From Corylus avellana (Eukaryota > Streptophyta > Magnoliopsida > Fagales > Betulaceae), in contig NC_081547.1 in the NCBI RefSeq assembly GCF_901000735.1, forward strand, positions 17,906,013-17,970,012: DNA of 64,000 nt, read 5' to 3'. Numbering within the stretch: position 1 is the first letter of the stretch; each line of letters starts with the position of its first letter. The translations under genes were made by a program, and so were the position numbers. Shown here piece by piece: positions 35,405-46,736 of the stretch. Below the pieces are notes generated by a model, which was not told the DNA's origin, did no database searches, and was given only the letters and a program-made list of their open reading frames with translations.

Positions 35405-36654
35405 TGATGTACAAATTTAATTGTACTCGCAAGCGCATGAGTCGTGTGCAATAAAGTGTGTGCAAGTGCGAGGTCGAATCCATAGGGAGACGTGTTTGCA
35501 AAAATTAATTTTCTAGTTTAACCTAATTTTATCTTAACCTAGTTCCAATTTTTGTAATCGTGTCGTGCAAAATCATAAACTAAACTAAACAATTTGAGAA
35601 TAAGTAATGTCAAATTACTAAGGTTTTCGAATCCCCCTCGCCAAATCGAACAACATGTCTTGCCTTTTATGCATACAATATTCAATCCAAATACATTGTT
35701 CAAAAGTTGTAAACATGCAAATGAAATCATTCAATGAATCCATCCGTTAAAAGAATCACAATGAATATTTAATTGAGATCAAATCATCCACTGTATCCGT
35801 AGATCACAATGGATATTAGTGTCAATCCAATCATTCAATGTACCCCCAGACGAAACACAATGAATATTAAATTAAGCATGAGTAGATTACCAACATTTAA
35901 TCAATTAAACTTAATTAAACTATTGAATTGGCTTTCGAACAATACTATATTACCAACATTTAATCAATTAAACTTAATCAAACTGTTGAATTGGCTTTTG
36001 AACAACACTTTCATAAAATAGTCTCATTGTATGTACAAAACGACAAGACATGTATGTTTATCAATGATGAGGCTTCATCTTCAACCTTAGTTGAAGGTTT
36101 TAGCCTCTCATGATAACAAAAACAACAACCAATTGAACTGACATCATGAGAAAAGTAAAACTTACAATGGAAAACGAAGCACAAGCTTCCGGACGACAAT
36201 ACATCGTGTTTTTGCTTAAAACGGAGCCTCCCAATGTATCTTTACAAGAGAAAAACGTTGTATATAAATAATAAAAACTAGGGTTCAGCGCTGCCAGGTT
36301 AGCGTGAGTGCGCTCGATCGCACTCGAAGTGCGCTCGAGCGCACTCGGCTCTTCAGGGCTCCTGCGGCGCAGCACTTAAGCGATGCATGCTAGGGTTGAC
36401 GTGGTCGTGTGCTCGAGCGTGCCATGCTTGCGCTCGAGTGCAGGTGGGCTTGATCGTTGCTCTGCGCGCTCGATCGCACTTCCAGGGATCTTCAATTCTT
36501 TTGCTTATTTCCACTCTCAAACCGCAGTTTTCTCTTAATGACCTGCAACACGCCACAACACCAAAACTAACAAAAAACATCATAAATTAACACAGCTAAG
36601 AGCTTAACAAACATAAGTTAAGGGGCCCAAATATACAATATTTGGCACTCATCA
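35405..36654 (-). repeat. 3' LTR of the Athila-like element
   Basis: On the minus strand it begins TGATGAGTGCCAAATATTG and ends ATTTGTACATCA. The promoter-proximal part (about 36,300-36,490) is crowded with GCGCTCGAGCGCA/GCTCGATCGCAC motifs. A direct repeat ACCAACATTTAATCAATTAAACTTAAT occurs twice, at about 35,890 and 35,952. It differs from the 5' LTR by scattered substitutions and a few small indels. Confidence 0.95.
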
Positions 36655-36840
36655 AATACCCCCAAACTTACATTTTGCTTGTCCCTTAGCAAAATAGAAT
36701 GAAAACAAGAAACATGAGTCCACTGTCGTGGGAGAAACGATTGCATTTAGCATATGCAACAAGCCTTTTAAACCCCTAGGAATCCCTAGAGGACGAGTGG
36801 AGTCTCGTGAGGGTTTAACAGTAATGATACCCACAAACAT
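36652..36840 (-). other. Small open frame ending on the LTR edge (copy A)
   Basis: 62 codons from ATG 36,840, stopping at the TGA that forms the first three bases of the 3' LTR. Related frames occur in the pol-less elements at 50,972-51,172 and 56,602-56,796, with a common LKGLLHMLNAIVSPT core and AKCKFGG end. Compared with 50,972, codon changes in the first 38 codons are mostly replacements, so protein-level selection is not supported. It may simply reflect a conserved nucleotide block. Confidence 0.4.
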
Positions 36841-38042
36841 TTATGCATTATGTTATTTGACAAACAAGGACTTCCACACAAACATATAGTTTTTAACATC
36901 ATGAGCAGGTTTATCACAGTGAACACTACAAACACATCATCAAGACAACCACAAATCATTCAACTCAAAGATGGAAATTTGAGACAACACATGTTCCAAT
37001 AAGTGCAATGTGAGACTAATATATGATCATGAGGCTTCAACTTATTCTCAAACTTGGGTGTACCTTAAAAGTGATAGGAATTTGCTTAAATGAAACAGCC
37101 AAGGCTTAAAATTTATTTTTATTTTTTAATTTTAATTTTATTTTATTTTTGCCTTTATTTTTGTGTGTAGGCTGTGCAATGCTTAGCTTCCTTAAGCTTT
37201 CTAATTGACCTATGTAACGAGTGTTGGGCTAGAGACTCCCAAACCAAATGGTTTTAGGGCACTAGATGTAGAAACATCCCAAAGGACTTACTTACTCAAG
37301 TCAACTAGGCTACGAAGCCAAACTAGCCATACAACCAACTAGGTTAGGTTTCTCATCTTTTTATGCAAACACTCAATGTTTTGTGAGGGTGAGGCATGAG
37401 GTCCGGTTACTCAATGAGAAGCTCAAACTGATTTTTTATTTTTTTTTTATTTTATTTTTTATTTTCAAGCCAAGGTTTCATCATACTTCATCCTACCTAT
37501 CTCAAAATACACCCTAATCAAGTCAAATCTTATACCTCACCGATTCTATGCTAGTGTTCTCGTGGTGATAAACTCAAAGATGTGAAGTCTCTCCAATCCA
37601 ACAATGAGTCAAAAGACTCAGGTTCCTAATGACATGCTGTGTTCAAAATGCTAAACAGACCAATGACATGCAAACCACAAAATAGGTGTTACCCTTGCTT
37701 AACCACTAACATAGCAATTTTTATTTTATTTTTATTTTTTATTTTTTTATTTTAACAAAACAACACAAATAATCAAGGAAAAAGGCAACGAAATGTCTAC
37801 ACCACCCCCCAAACTAAAATAACACATTGTCCCGAATGGGTCCAGAGATACAATACCAGGTGAGCGGCACGAGTCAATTGGAATGTAGGAAAACGCTCCC
37901 CCAAACCTGAATGGCAGACACTTGCCTTGAAAAACACAACAGAAACAAACAACAAGATAAAATGGTAAGGAAAGAATTAGGGTTGCCTCCCAAAAGCGCT
38001 AAGTTTTAAGTCTTCAGCTAGACTCTCCACAAAAGACGACAA
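36655..38042 (-). other. 3' non-coding block and polypurine tract of the Athila-like element
   Basis: 1.39 kb between the integrase stop and the 3' LTR. The minus-strand polypurine tract AAGTTTGGGGGTATT abuts the LTR, and a second AGTTTGGGGGG-type run lies at about 37,804-37,815. Much of the block is also found, in the same order, in the pol-less elements at about 49.9-51.2 and 55.5-56.8 kb. Shared boxes include TAGTCTGGCTTCGTAGCC, CTAGTGCCCTAAA, AGAAAGCTTAAGG and TTGTTGCATATGCTAAATGC. Confidence 0.8.
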
Positions 38043-39170
38043 TCACTCAGGATAACTCGGATCCTCCAACAATGTCATCTCGATCTCCTTACTCCTCAAC
38101 TCTAAGAATGGTTTTAATCTCTGCCCATTCACCTTGAAGGTGTTATCATTCTTAGGATCCTCAATCTCGATGGCCCCATCAGGAAAAATTGACCGAATGA
38201 TAAATGGATCTGTCCACCGAGATTTCAACTTGCATGGGAAAAGATGCAGCCGTGAATTGTAAAGAAGGACTCTCTCACCCGGCTCAAAAGACTGTCTCAA
38301 TATGCGCTGGTCATGAGCCTTCTTCAACTGTGCCTTGTACAACCGCGCAGAATCATAAGCATCATTCTGCAACTCCTCCAATTCATTGAGTTGGAGCTTC
38401 CTTTGTGAGCCAGCCTTCAAAAGATTGAAGTTCAGCTGCTTGATGGCCCAATATGCTCTATGCTCCAACTCCACGGGAAGATGGCATGCTTTCCCGTACA
38501 CAAGCCGATAGGGTGACATCCCAATCGGGGTTTTGAAAGCTGTCATATATGCCTACTGTGCATCACTCAATCGTAGAGACCAATCTTTTCTGTTGGGGTT
38601 TACTGTCTTTTCCAAAATATGCTTGATCTCTCGATTAGAAACTTCAACCTGTCCACTCGTCTGTGGGTGATACAGGGTGGCAACCTTATATGTGATGAAA
38701 TACTTTTTCATCAACTGCTCAAAAATCCGATTGCAAAAATGCTTACTGCCATCACTTATAATTGCTCGAGGCGTACCAAAACGAGCAAAGATAGTGTCTC
38801 TCAAAAATTGGACCACCACTCTGTGGTCATTAGTCTTGTATGCAACCGCCTCGACCCATTTGGACACATAGTCCACAGCAACCAAGATGTACAGATAGCC
38901 AAAGGAGTTCGGGAAAGGTCCCATGAAATCAATGCCCCATACATCAAAAATCTCAACGATCAAAATGGGACTGAGGGGCATCATATTCCTCCTAGAGATA
39001 CTCCCGAGCTTCTGACAACGCTCACAAGATATGCAATAAGCATGGGCGTCTGTAAAAAGGGTAGGCCAATAGAATCCACACTGCAAAATCTTGCCAGCGG
39101 TCTTCTTAGCACTGAAATGGTCTCCACAAGCACGATCATGATAAAAGGAAATAAAAATTGGATTGGTCAT
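38043..39170 (-). pseudogene. Athila-like integrase, broken
   Basis: 38,553-39,170 encodes the HHCC zinc-binding part (CISCERCQK) and the catalytic core, with D in [11 protein letters not shown] in IISDGSKHF and E in [10 protein letters not shown]. 38,043-38,546 encodes the C-terminal part, with [23 protein letters not shown], typical of Ty3 integrases, and a [10 protein letters not shown] box. A TAG at about 38,550 sits where these proteins have Trp (TGG), so one G-to-A change truncates the enzyme. A frameshift near 39,170-39,188 separates it from the upstream segment. Confidence 0.9.
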
Positions 39171-39187
39171 GCTCAGTTATACACCTC

Positions 39188-39493
39188 CTAATGATCTGAT
39201 CGGGACAATACTTGTATAGGTAAGGATCGTCCCAGAAAAAGTGCTTCACCATGGACAAAATTTGGACCTATCTTGTTGCCTCCACTGCTGAGGCATTGGC
39301 CGGTGACGAGATAGTTCACTATGTCAGGAAACCATGGTGTGGGCTCATGAGCAATGTGCATCAAGTGCTCATCAGGGAAAGTCTTCGAAATGGGGCTGGC
39401 GTCCTCGGTGTAATCCACAGTCAATCTAGACAAATGATCCGCCTCCACATTTTCGGAACCCTTCTTGTCCTTGTCAAACTCCTGAAATAGCAA
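39188..39493 (-). pseudogene. RNase H to integrase connection of the Athila-like element
   Basis: Contains the ADHLSRL box that closes the Ty3 RNase H and the linker to integrase. It is in a different frame from both neighbours. The upstream shift lies in a seven-T run near 39,530 (minus strand) and looks like gain of one T. Confidence 0.8.
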
Positions 39494-39527
39494 AATCCAT
39501 CAGATCAGACGAGATTTAGCATCTTTT

Positions 39528-41720
39528 TTAGAAAAAAAGATACTTCAATGCTGCATGATCCAAAAAGATGATGACTTTAGATCCTAGCAAATAGTATCTA
39601 AACTTGTCTAGTGCAAAAACGACTGCCAACAACTCCTTCTCCGTGGTGGAGTAGTTGAGTTGTGCATCGTTCAGAGTCCTGATTGCATAGTAAATGACAT
39701 GGGGGAGTCTATCAACACGCTGCCCCAAAAAAGCTCCAACTGCATAATCCGATGCGTCACACATGATCTCAAAAGGTACACCCCAGTTGGGTGGCTGAAT
39801 AATAGGTGTGGACGTCAGAATGCTCTTAAGGTCCCCAAATACTCTCTTGCAATCCCCATCAAATACAAATGGGGCATCCTTCACCAACAACTTGCACAAG
39901 GGCCTGGAAATCTTGCTAAAGTCCTGGATAAACCGCCAGTAGAATCCTGCATGGCCCAGAAAAGAACGAACCTCCTTTATTGTATGTGGGGGTGGAAGGT
40001 TGGAAATCAGATCCACCTTTGCTTTATCAACCTCTATCCCCCTCTGAGATATGACGTGCCCCAATACAATACCTTGCTTTACCATAAAATGGCACTTCTC
40101 CCAATTGAGCACCAGGTTCTTCTCCTTGCACCGTACTAATACCAAAGTCAGGCGGTGCAAACACTCATCAAAGGATGACCCGAAGACAGAGAAGTCGTCC
40201 ATGAAAATCTCTAAGAAACGCTCTCCCATGTCAGAAAAAATACTGATCATGCACCGCTGAAAAGTAGCGGGTGCGTTGCATAACCCAAAGGGCATGCGAT
40301 GGTAGGTGAAAGTCCCAAAAGGACACGTAAATGTCGTCTTCTCCTGATCTTCAGGGTCCACAGGGACCTGGTTATATTCAGAATAACCATCCAAAAAAGA
40401 ATAGTACTCATGCCCAGCCAAGCGCTCCACCATTTGATCAATAAATGGAAGCGGGAAGTGATCCTTTCTGGTGGCAACATTCAACTTCCGGTAGTCTATG
40501 CATACTCTCCATCCTGATTGAATACGAGTTGGGACCAACTCATCGTCCTTGTTCTTCACTATCGTCAATCCAGCCCGCTTGGGCACAACAAGAATCGGGC
40601 TCACCCACTTGCTATCAGAGATGGGATAAATGATCCCTGCATCCAACAACTTAATCACTTCAGTCCTCACCACCTCTTGCATAGCTGGGTTAAGCCTCCT
40701 CTGTGGCTCCCTCGATGGCTTGGCATTCTCCTCCAAATGTATCTTATGCATCACCATCGAGGGACTGATCCCCTTGATATCCTCAATGGTCCAGCCGATA
40801 GCTTCTTTGTGCTCTCTTAAAACCTCTAACAATTTCTCCTCTTGAGCATCAACCAAGTCTGAAGCTATAATCACAAGCAATGAATCTGCTGGACCTAGGA
40901 ACTTATACTTGAGAGTGTCCGGTAGAGGTTTAAGCTCCTTCTTGGGGGGATCAGGTACTGTTGTCTCCTCCTTCTCATTGCTCACCAGAGGAGCAGTCTC
41001 TAAAATCGCATCTGCTTGCTCAAGCAAGTTGTCCAAATCCAAATCCTCTCCGAACTGAGCAAAGCATGCCTCCAGGGGGTCCTCTATGCTTGATTCTTCA
41101 ACAACCTCCTCAATGATCTCCTCTATCAAGCATACTTGTTGCATTTCCTCATATTCCAATGGTTGCTTTCTAATATGGAAAATATTCAGCTCCACTGTCA
41201 TATTTCCAAAGGAAATCTTCATCACCCCCGTCCTACAATTGATTAGGACGTTAGCCGTAGTTAGAAATGGTTGCCCTAAGATCACCGGTATTTGACTCCC
41301 CACATTTGGAACCGGCTCCGTGTCAAGCACAATAAAATCCATGGAGAAATAAAACTTATCCACCTTAATCAAGACGTCATCTATTATTCCCCGTGGAACC
41401 TTCACTGACCTGTCAGCTAATTGAAGTGTCATGGAAGTGGGCCTCAACTCTCCTAGCCCCAACCGCACATAAACTGAGTAGGGCAACAAATTTACACTTG
41501 CTCCAAGATCCACTAATGCCCTCTCAATTTGGCTGACTCCTATCATGCAAGAAATAGTAGGACATCCAAGGTCCTTGTACTTGAGGGGCAACTTGCATTG
41601 CAGGATTGAACTAACCTGCTCGGTCAGGAATACCTTCTTCGGAACATTCATCCTCCTCTTCACTGTAATCAAGTCCTTTAAGAACTTGGCATTTGAAGGT
41701 ACTTGTTGGATGGCGTCCAA
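39528..41720 (-). CDS. Athila-like protease, reverse transcriptase and RNase H
   Basis: 730 codons in one frame. The aspartic protease (residues about 65-180) has ALVDLGAS as its active-site box; Athila proteins usually have L after the Asp. The reverse transcriptase (about 345-570) has WVSPILVVPKR, WRVCIDYRKLN, FPLPFIDQM, FLDGYSEYNQVPV, GLCNAPATFQRCM and the catalytic IFMDDFSVFG. RNase H begins about 645 (ASDYAVGAFLGQR) and is cut at its end by a frameshift at LKYLFF. It is in the same frame as gag upstream, separated only by two point nonsense codons. All key reverse transcriptase residues seen look intact. Confidence 0.93.
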   Translation of the reverse strand: MDAIQQVPSNAKFLKDLITVKRRMNVPKKVFLTEQVSSILQCKLPLKYKDLGCPTISCMIGVSQIERALVDLGASVNLLPYSVYVRLGLGELRPTSMTLQLADRSVKVPRGIIDDVLIKVDKFYFSMDFIVLDTEPVPNVGSQIPVILGQPFLTTANVLINCRTGVMKISFGNMTVELNIFHIRKQPLEYEEMQQVCLIEEIIEEVVEESSIEDPLEACFAQFGEDLDLDNLLEQADAILETAPLVSNEKEETTVPDPPKKELKPLPDTLKYKFLGPADSLLVIIASDLVDAQEEKLLEVLREHKEAIGWTIEDIKGISPSMVMHKIHLEENAKPSREPQRRLNPAMQEVVRTEVIKLLDAGIIYPISDSKWVSPILVVPKRAGLTIVKNKDDELVPTRIQSGWRVCIDYRKLNVATRKDHFPLPFIDQMVERLAGHEYYSFLDGYSEYNQVPVDPEDQEKTTFTCPFGTFTYHRMPFGLCNAPATFQRCMISIFSDMGERFLEIFMDDFSVFGSSFDECLHRLTLVLVRCKEKNLVLNWEKCHFMVKQGIVLGHVISQRGIEVDKAKVDLISNLPPPHTIKEVRSFLGHAGFYWRFIQDFSKISRPLCKLLVKDAPFVFDGDCKRVFGDLKSILTSTPIIQPPNWGVPFEIMCDASDYAVGAFLGQRVDRLPHVIYYAIRTLNDAQLNYSTTEKELLAVVFALDKFRYYLLGSKVIIFLDHAALKYLFF

Positions 41721-41741
41721 AAATGGGATATTGATTTGGAC

Positions 41742-42173
41742 CTACTTGAACACCTTCAGAATGTCCTCAAACTTCCCTCCTTTCTTGGGTGCTTGCAACC
41801 TTTCAGGGTAAGGTGCTTTCGGCACAAATGACCTAGGTGGGTCCTCAATATTGGGTGTGGCTGTAGATGCCTCGGCATCTCTCTTCTCTTTGTTGCCACT
41901 CTTTTCCCTTTCTTGCCCCGCAGGGTCTTCTTCTCGCTCAACCACCTTATTGTCCACTTGTCTTTCTGACCTCAGTGTGACAATCGCTTGCACATGTTCT
42001 TGCCTGTGTGCAGAACTCGAGGAATTTCCAACCATATAATGTCCTTTTGGGTTGGTCACGGGCTGACTGGGCAACTTCCCCTTTTCTCTCTCACCCAAGT
42101 GATTGACGATCTGTCCAATCTGACTTTCCATCTTCGCAATTGCTTGGGTGTTAACCATGGTGGGATTCTTCAC
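41742..42173 (-). pseudogene. gag-pol linker of the Athila-like element
   Basis: Glu/Lys-rich linker between the gag zinc knuckle and protease, in frame with both. The TAA at 42,186-42,188 before it follows the sequence for N-T, where its own downstream repeat has N-T-Q (CAA). The TAG at 41,742-41,744 after it fits CAG to TAG. Both are C-to-T changes, typical of methylated DNA decay. It aligns with the pol-less elements' ORF (the SLE(D/E)xMK, IQELKNS, KxEGQIG and VTxxSxRxVDNK boxes). Confidence 0.8.
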
Positions 42174-42185
42174 TTCATCTATCGC

Positions 42186-43562
42186 TTAGGTGTTTGCCAT
42201 GGTGGAGTTCTTGAGCTCTTGTATGGCCTTGCTATTTGATTGTATGAATGTCTTCATTGTTTCTTCCAGCGATGATTGTGACGCAGATGCAGAAGGTTGC
42301 GATGGTTGAGCCGAATGACCATGATTTTGAGCATGTGTGGGAAATCCTTGGTTCATTGGTTGGCTCTGCTTCCATGAGAAATTAGGGTGGTTTCGCCACC
42401 CTGGATTGTATGTCTCCGAATATGGTCCGCTTGCTTGCTTCCTAAAGTCATTGAAAGCGTTCACTTGTTCCATAGAGCACTCGGCAAAAGCCGGTGAAAA
42501 TGGACAATTCTGTGCTAAGTGCATAGGATTAGCACAGATGGAACAACCATCAACATTGAATGTGTTGGCAACATTAACAGACTGACCCACTGCAAGAGCT
42601 TCAACCTTCTTGGTCAGGGCATCTATATTTGTCCTCAAATCCGTGTCCTCCTTAACCTCATAGATGCCACCTTTCTTGGGGATACGGGTAGATTTATCTC
42701 GACAACTTGAAAAATCCCACTGCTGTGAGCTGTCGGACAACTTGTCTAATGCCTTATACGTTGAATCCCCTGTCAAACTTAAGAATGCTCCTCCATTCAT
42801 TGACTCGATCATACTACGGTTGGATTGGGTCAATCCTTGGTAGAAAAACTGAACGAGTCTCCACTTCTCATAACCATGTGGAGGGCATATTATCAACAAA
42901 TCCTTAAATCTTTCCCAACACTCAGAAAATTTCTCGTCCTCCTCCTGAGTGAAGGAACTTATTTCCTTTTTGCATTCATTGACCTTCGACATTGGGAAAT
43001 ACTTGTTATAGAACTTGCTTAACAAGCATTCCCAAGATGTAATGGACCCGGGTGTGTTGGAGTCCAAGCATGCCCTGGCTTTGTCTTGCAGAGAGAAAGG
43101 AAATAGTCTGAGATGGACAGGCCCTTCGAAGAAATTTTGAAATTTGAAAGTTGCGCATATGTCCTTGAATTTCTTTACATGACTGTAAGGATTTTCAAGT
43201 TCTAGTCCATGGAACGATGGTAGGAGTTGGATGACATGAGGTTTTAAATCAAAATGAGTAGCATTGGTTGGTGGCAACACTATGCACGAATGGGATGTAG
43301 TGAAGTCCACAGGGGCGAACAACTCCCTAAGTGACGTAGTGAAGTCCACATTCCAAGCTCTAACTTGCTCGAGATTTCCAGCTCTAGCATCCTCCTGCTC
43401 AACCCTAGGTTGCTCTATATTCTGAGGTATGTTATCTTGTTGGTCTCCCATTTCGCCTCTATTCCCACTCTTAACAGGTGCTCTTCGAGTTCTCCTAAGA
43501 ATTCTATCAATGTCGGGGTCTAAGGGTATCAATTCTAGGTTCAAGGATCTCCGACCAAGCAT
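42186..43562 (-). CDS. Athila-like Gag (capsid and nucleocapsid)
   Basis: Open from ATG 43,562. The capsid-like retrotrans_gag region runs about residues 115-240 (HVKKFKDICATF, LRLFPFSLQDKAR, SWECLLSKFYNKYFP, ECWERFKDLL, QFFYQGL). The nucleocapsid knuckle CSICANPMHLAQNC fits CX2CX4HX4C at about residue 350. The end is a premature TAA. Gag would package the element RNA into virus-like particles in the cytoplasm. Confidence 0.9.
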   Translation of the reverse strand: MLGRRSLNLELIPLDPDIDRILRRTRRAPVKSGNRGEMGDQQDNIPQNIEQPRVEQEDARAGNLEQVRAWNVDFTTSLRELFAPVDFTTSHSCIVLPPTNATHFDLKPHVIQLLPSFHGLELENPYSHVKKFKDICATFKFQNFFEGPVHLRLFPFSLQDKARACLDSNTPGSITSWECLLSKFYNKYFPMSKVNECKKEISSFTQEEDEKFSECWERFKDLLIICPPHGYEKWRLVQFFYQGLTQSNRSMIESMNGGAFLSLTGDSTYKALDKLSDSSQQWDFSSCRDKSTRIPKKGGIYEVKEDTDLRTNIDALTKKVEALAVGQSVNVANTFNVDGCSICANPMHLAQNCPFSPAFAECSMEQVNAFNDFRKQASGPYSETYNPGWRNHPNFSWKQSQPMNQGFPTHAQNHGHSAQPSQPSASASQSSLEETMKTFIQSNSKAIQELKNSTMANT

Positions 43563-44009
43563 GCACCAAACACGAATGCTCAAATAAACTAGCTAAATAA
43601 CAACGAAGTATTCACAAAAGAAAGAATAAACAAAAGAATTTGCAGAACAAAACAGAAAATGCACTTAGCTGCTTCAGGTATGCTGATGCTGCCAGCGGAG
43701 ATGCGCTTGAGCGCAGGAATTTGCGATTGAGCGTATACATGCTTTGAATGCAAGCGCAGAGTGGCAAGCCCAGGTACACTTGCTCGCTGTAATAGGCCCG
43801 AGTGCGATCGAGCGTAGATAAGCTGCGCTCGATCGCTCTGGCAGTGACTGAATTTCGCCAAACTGCACAAAACGCAGAAACACAAAACTCTCTTTTTTTT
43901 TTTTAGATCAAACAGAAAACAAAATAAATAAAATCAAAACCTACCTAAACTAGTAGAAAAATAAAATTAATTCAAACAAAAAGAATCAATTTTTACAAAA
44001 TCAAACGCC
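43563..44009 (-). other. Leader of the Athila-like element
   Basis: Between the primer site and gag. It contains an A-rich stretch near the primer site and a dense block of CG palindromes at 43,690-43,850 (GATGCGCTTGAGCGCA, GTGCGATCGAGCG, GCGCTCGATCGC), similar to those in the element's own LTRs. Confidence 0.75.
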
Positions 44010-44027
44010 TCCCCGGCAACGGCGCCA
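44010..44027 (-). promoter_or_regulatory. tRNA-Asp primer binding site
   Basis: Minus strand TGGCGCCGTTGCCGGGGA, complementary to the 3' end of plant tRNA-Asp, five bases after the 5' LTR. Confidence 0.92.
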
Positions 44028-44032
44028 AAATT

Positions 44033-45280
44033 TGATGTACAAATTTAATTGTACTCGCAAGTGCACAAGTCGTGTGCAGTAAAGTGTGTGCAAGTGCGAG
44101 GTCGAATCCACAGGGAGACGTGTTTGCAAAAATTAATTTTCTAGTTTAACCTAATTTTATCTTAACCTAGTTCCAATTTTTGTAATTGTGTCGTGCAAAA
44201 TCATAAACTAAACTAAACAATTTGAGAATAAGTAATGTCAAATTACTAAGGTTTCTGAATCCCCCTCGCCAAACCGATCAACATGTCTTCCCTTTTATGC
44301 ATACAATATTGAATCCAAATACATTGTTCAAAAGTTGTAAATATGCAAATGAAATCATTCGATGAATCCATCCGTTTAAAGAATCACAACAAATATTTAA
44401 TTAAGATCAAATCATCCACTGTATCCGTAGATCACAGTGGATATTAGTCTCAATCCAATCATTCGATGTACCCCCAGACGAAACACAACGAATATTAAAT
44501 TAAGCATGAGTAGATTACCAACATTTAATCAATTAAACTTAATTAAACCGTTGAATTGGCTTTTGAACAACACTATATTACCAACATTTAATCAATTAAA
44601 CTTAATCAAACTGTTGAATTGGCTTTTGAACAACACTTTCATAAAATAGTCTCATTGTATGTACAAAACGACAAGACATGTATGTTTATCAATGATGAGG
44701 CTTCATCTTCAACCTTAGTTGAAGGTTTTAGCCTCTCATGATAACAAAAACAACAAACAATTGAACTAACATCATGAGAAAAATAAAACTTACAATAGAA
44801 AACGAAGCACAAGCTTCCGGACGACACGTCTTGTTTTTGCTTAAAACGGCGCCTCCCAATGTATCTTTACAAGAGAATAGCATTGTATATAAATAATAAA
44901 AACTAGGGTTCAACGCAGCCAAGTCAGCGTGAGTACGCTCGATCGCACTCGAAGTGCGCTCGAGCGCACTCGACTCTTAAGGGCTCCTGCGGTGCAGCAC
45001 TTAAGCGATGCATACTAGGGTTGATGTGGTCGTGCGCTCGAGTGTGCCATGCTTGCACTCGAGCGCAGGTGCGCTCGGTCGTTGCTCTGCGCGCTCGATC
45101 GCACTTCTAGGGATCTTGAATTCTTTTGCTTATTTCCACCCTCAAACTGCAGTTTTCTCTTAATGACCTGCAACACGCCACAACACCAAAACTAACAAAA
45201 AAACATCAGAAATTAACACAGCTAAGAGCTTAACAAACATAAGTGAAGGGGCCCAAATATACAATATTTGGCACTCATCA
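44033..45280 (-). repeat. 5' LTR of the Athila-like element
   Basis: Same ends as the 3' LTR. It has GCGCTCGAGCGCA motifs at about 44,935-45,105 and a TATATACA-type box near 44,885 on the minus strand. The high match to the 3' LTR indicates a fairly recent insertion despite the broken ORFs. Confidence 0.95.
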
Positions 45281-45318
45281 TATGGGTTGGAGACGGTGGT
45301 TTCTCTATGGGTCACAAG

Positions 45319-46607
45319 TGATAAGTGCCAAATATTCCATATTTGGACCCCTTTATTTACATTAGTTAATCTTTTAGCTGTGTCATTATTTAATGTTTTG
45401 TGTTAGTTTTGTGTTTTTAGTATTTTGTAAGTCATTGAAGAAAAACTATAGCTTTAAAGAGAAAAATGCAAAGTTTGGAAGAAAGTATACTTTGAGAAGA
45501 CCTAGATGAGGTGTCAGTATTTTGACTATAACCTTCCGCTCAAATATTGGTTTGGAGTGATTCAAAAGGCATTGGAAATCTAACTCAAAATACTACAATT
45601 TGTTGTGAAATAGGATTTTCCTAATTCGGACGGTCACTATTGCAAAATTGCCCCGCAATTAAAGGACACAAATATGGACGAATCATATTCTGATTTCAGA
45701 AATCTATTTTGATTGGGAGAGAGACCTCCGAATTATCTAGGTTTAATTGGGCTTCTAGGACTTCCTTAGGCCTATAAATAGACTTCTTTGCATTCAAGAA
45801 AAGATATAGAAGTCCAGAGAGCAAAATTATACAGTTTTTCTCTCTTTAATTTAGGTTTTCTTTAGATGTAGGTTTTATTTTTATGTGGAGTTAAATTCCT
45901 AACTAAAGTTGGGGATGAAGCCTCACCAATGAAGAACATCAATACATTCATGTAAGTCTTTATTTATCTGATTTTATTGGGTTTATAATTTCAATTGTTT
46001 TACTTATTTTCAATATGTGGCATGATTCTTGGATATCTTGTTGTGATTCAACGATACACTTGACGATTTAAGATAATTTCACATAATCGATTGCTTGATT
46101 TTATTTGTCTAAATAATTGGATATCTCTTGTGATTTGTTCTATGGATACATATGGTGTTTCAATTAAGATTGGATATCTTTTGTGATTTACGGATACATC
46201 TGATGATTTAATTGATATTGGATTCATTTTGTGATTTGTGCAATGAATGGATACTTGGGATGGTTTTGATTAACTATTGAAGCATAGTGAAACATATTTA
46301 AGATTTTAATTGTGAGAACTTCAGATTAATATTGATAAACATGGAAGTATGTTGTTATGATTCGATGAGTGTGAATTCCGAAACCTCAGTCTTTTATCTC
46401 TTTGTATATTTTAATTAGTTTATGTTTGTTTTTTAATTTCAAAAAATCAAAATTCAAAACCTTTTTAGAACTAGGTTAGGATTAAATTAGTTTAGATTTA
46501 GATTGCACTTTCAAAAATACAATTCTCTATGGGATCGACCTCGCATTTGCAATCCATTAAACTATAATCGATTCGTGCACTTGCGAGTTAAATAAATTAG
46601 CACAACA
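45319..46607 (+). repeat. 5' LTR of the outer TR-GAG-like element
   Basis: 1289 bp. Begins TGATAAGTGCCAAATATTCC and ends TTAGCACAACA. TATA box CCTATAAATAGAC at about 45,772. Upstream of it is a TTTTGACTATAACCTTCCGC/GAGTGATTC-type cassette in place of the CG-palindrome cassette. Confidence 0.93.
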
Positions 46608-46736
46608 AGTTTTTGGCGCCGTTGCCGGGAAATTGTTCAATTTTTGAAACCAATTTATTTCTAAGTTAGTTTTATTTTCCTACTAGTTATAATTAGGATT
46701 TTAATTTTCTACAATTTGTTTTGTTTTATTTGTGTT

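Larger units (their letters stand above)
35405..45280 (-). mobile_element. Complete Athila-like Ty3 LTR retrotransposon, 9.9 kb
   Basis: Flanked by a perfect 5-bp duplication, TATGG (35,400-35,404 and 45,281-45,285). The LTRs at 35,405-36,654 and 44,033-45,280 are nearly identical. Reading on the minus strand: 5' LTR, tRNA-Asp primer site (44,010-44,027), leader, gag, protease, reverse transcriptase, RNase H, integrase, a long 3' non-coding part, polypurine tract, 3' LTR. The D-L-G-A-S protease and VPTRIQSGWRVCIDYRKLN reverse transcriptase boxes, with the tRNA-Asp primer, point to the Athila clade. No env-like ORF remains. Three nonsense codons and at least two frameshifts kill the polyprotein. 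It inserted into the outermost element, just right of the copia remnant. Confidence 0.95.

Noticed and set aside
38619..39191. 190-codon plus-strand frame opposite integrase
   Set aside because: Shadow of the integrase coding strand.
39660..40139. 159-codon plus-strand frame opposite the Athila-like pol
   Set aside because: Antisense shadow of the reverse transcriptase and RNase H reading; no recognisable motif.
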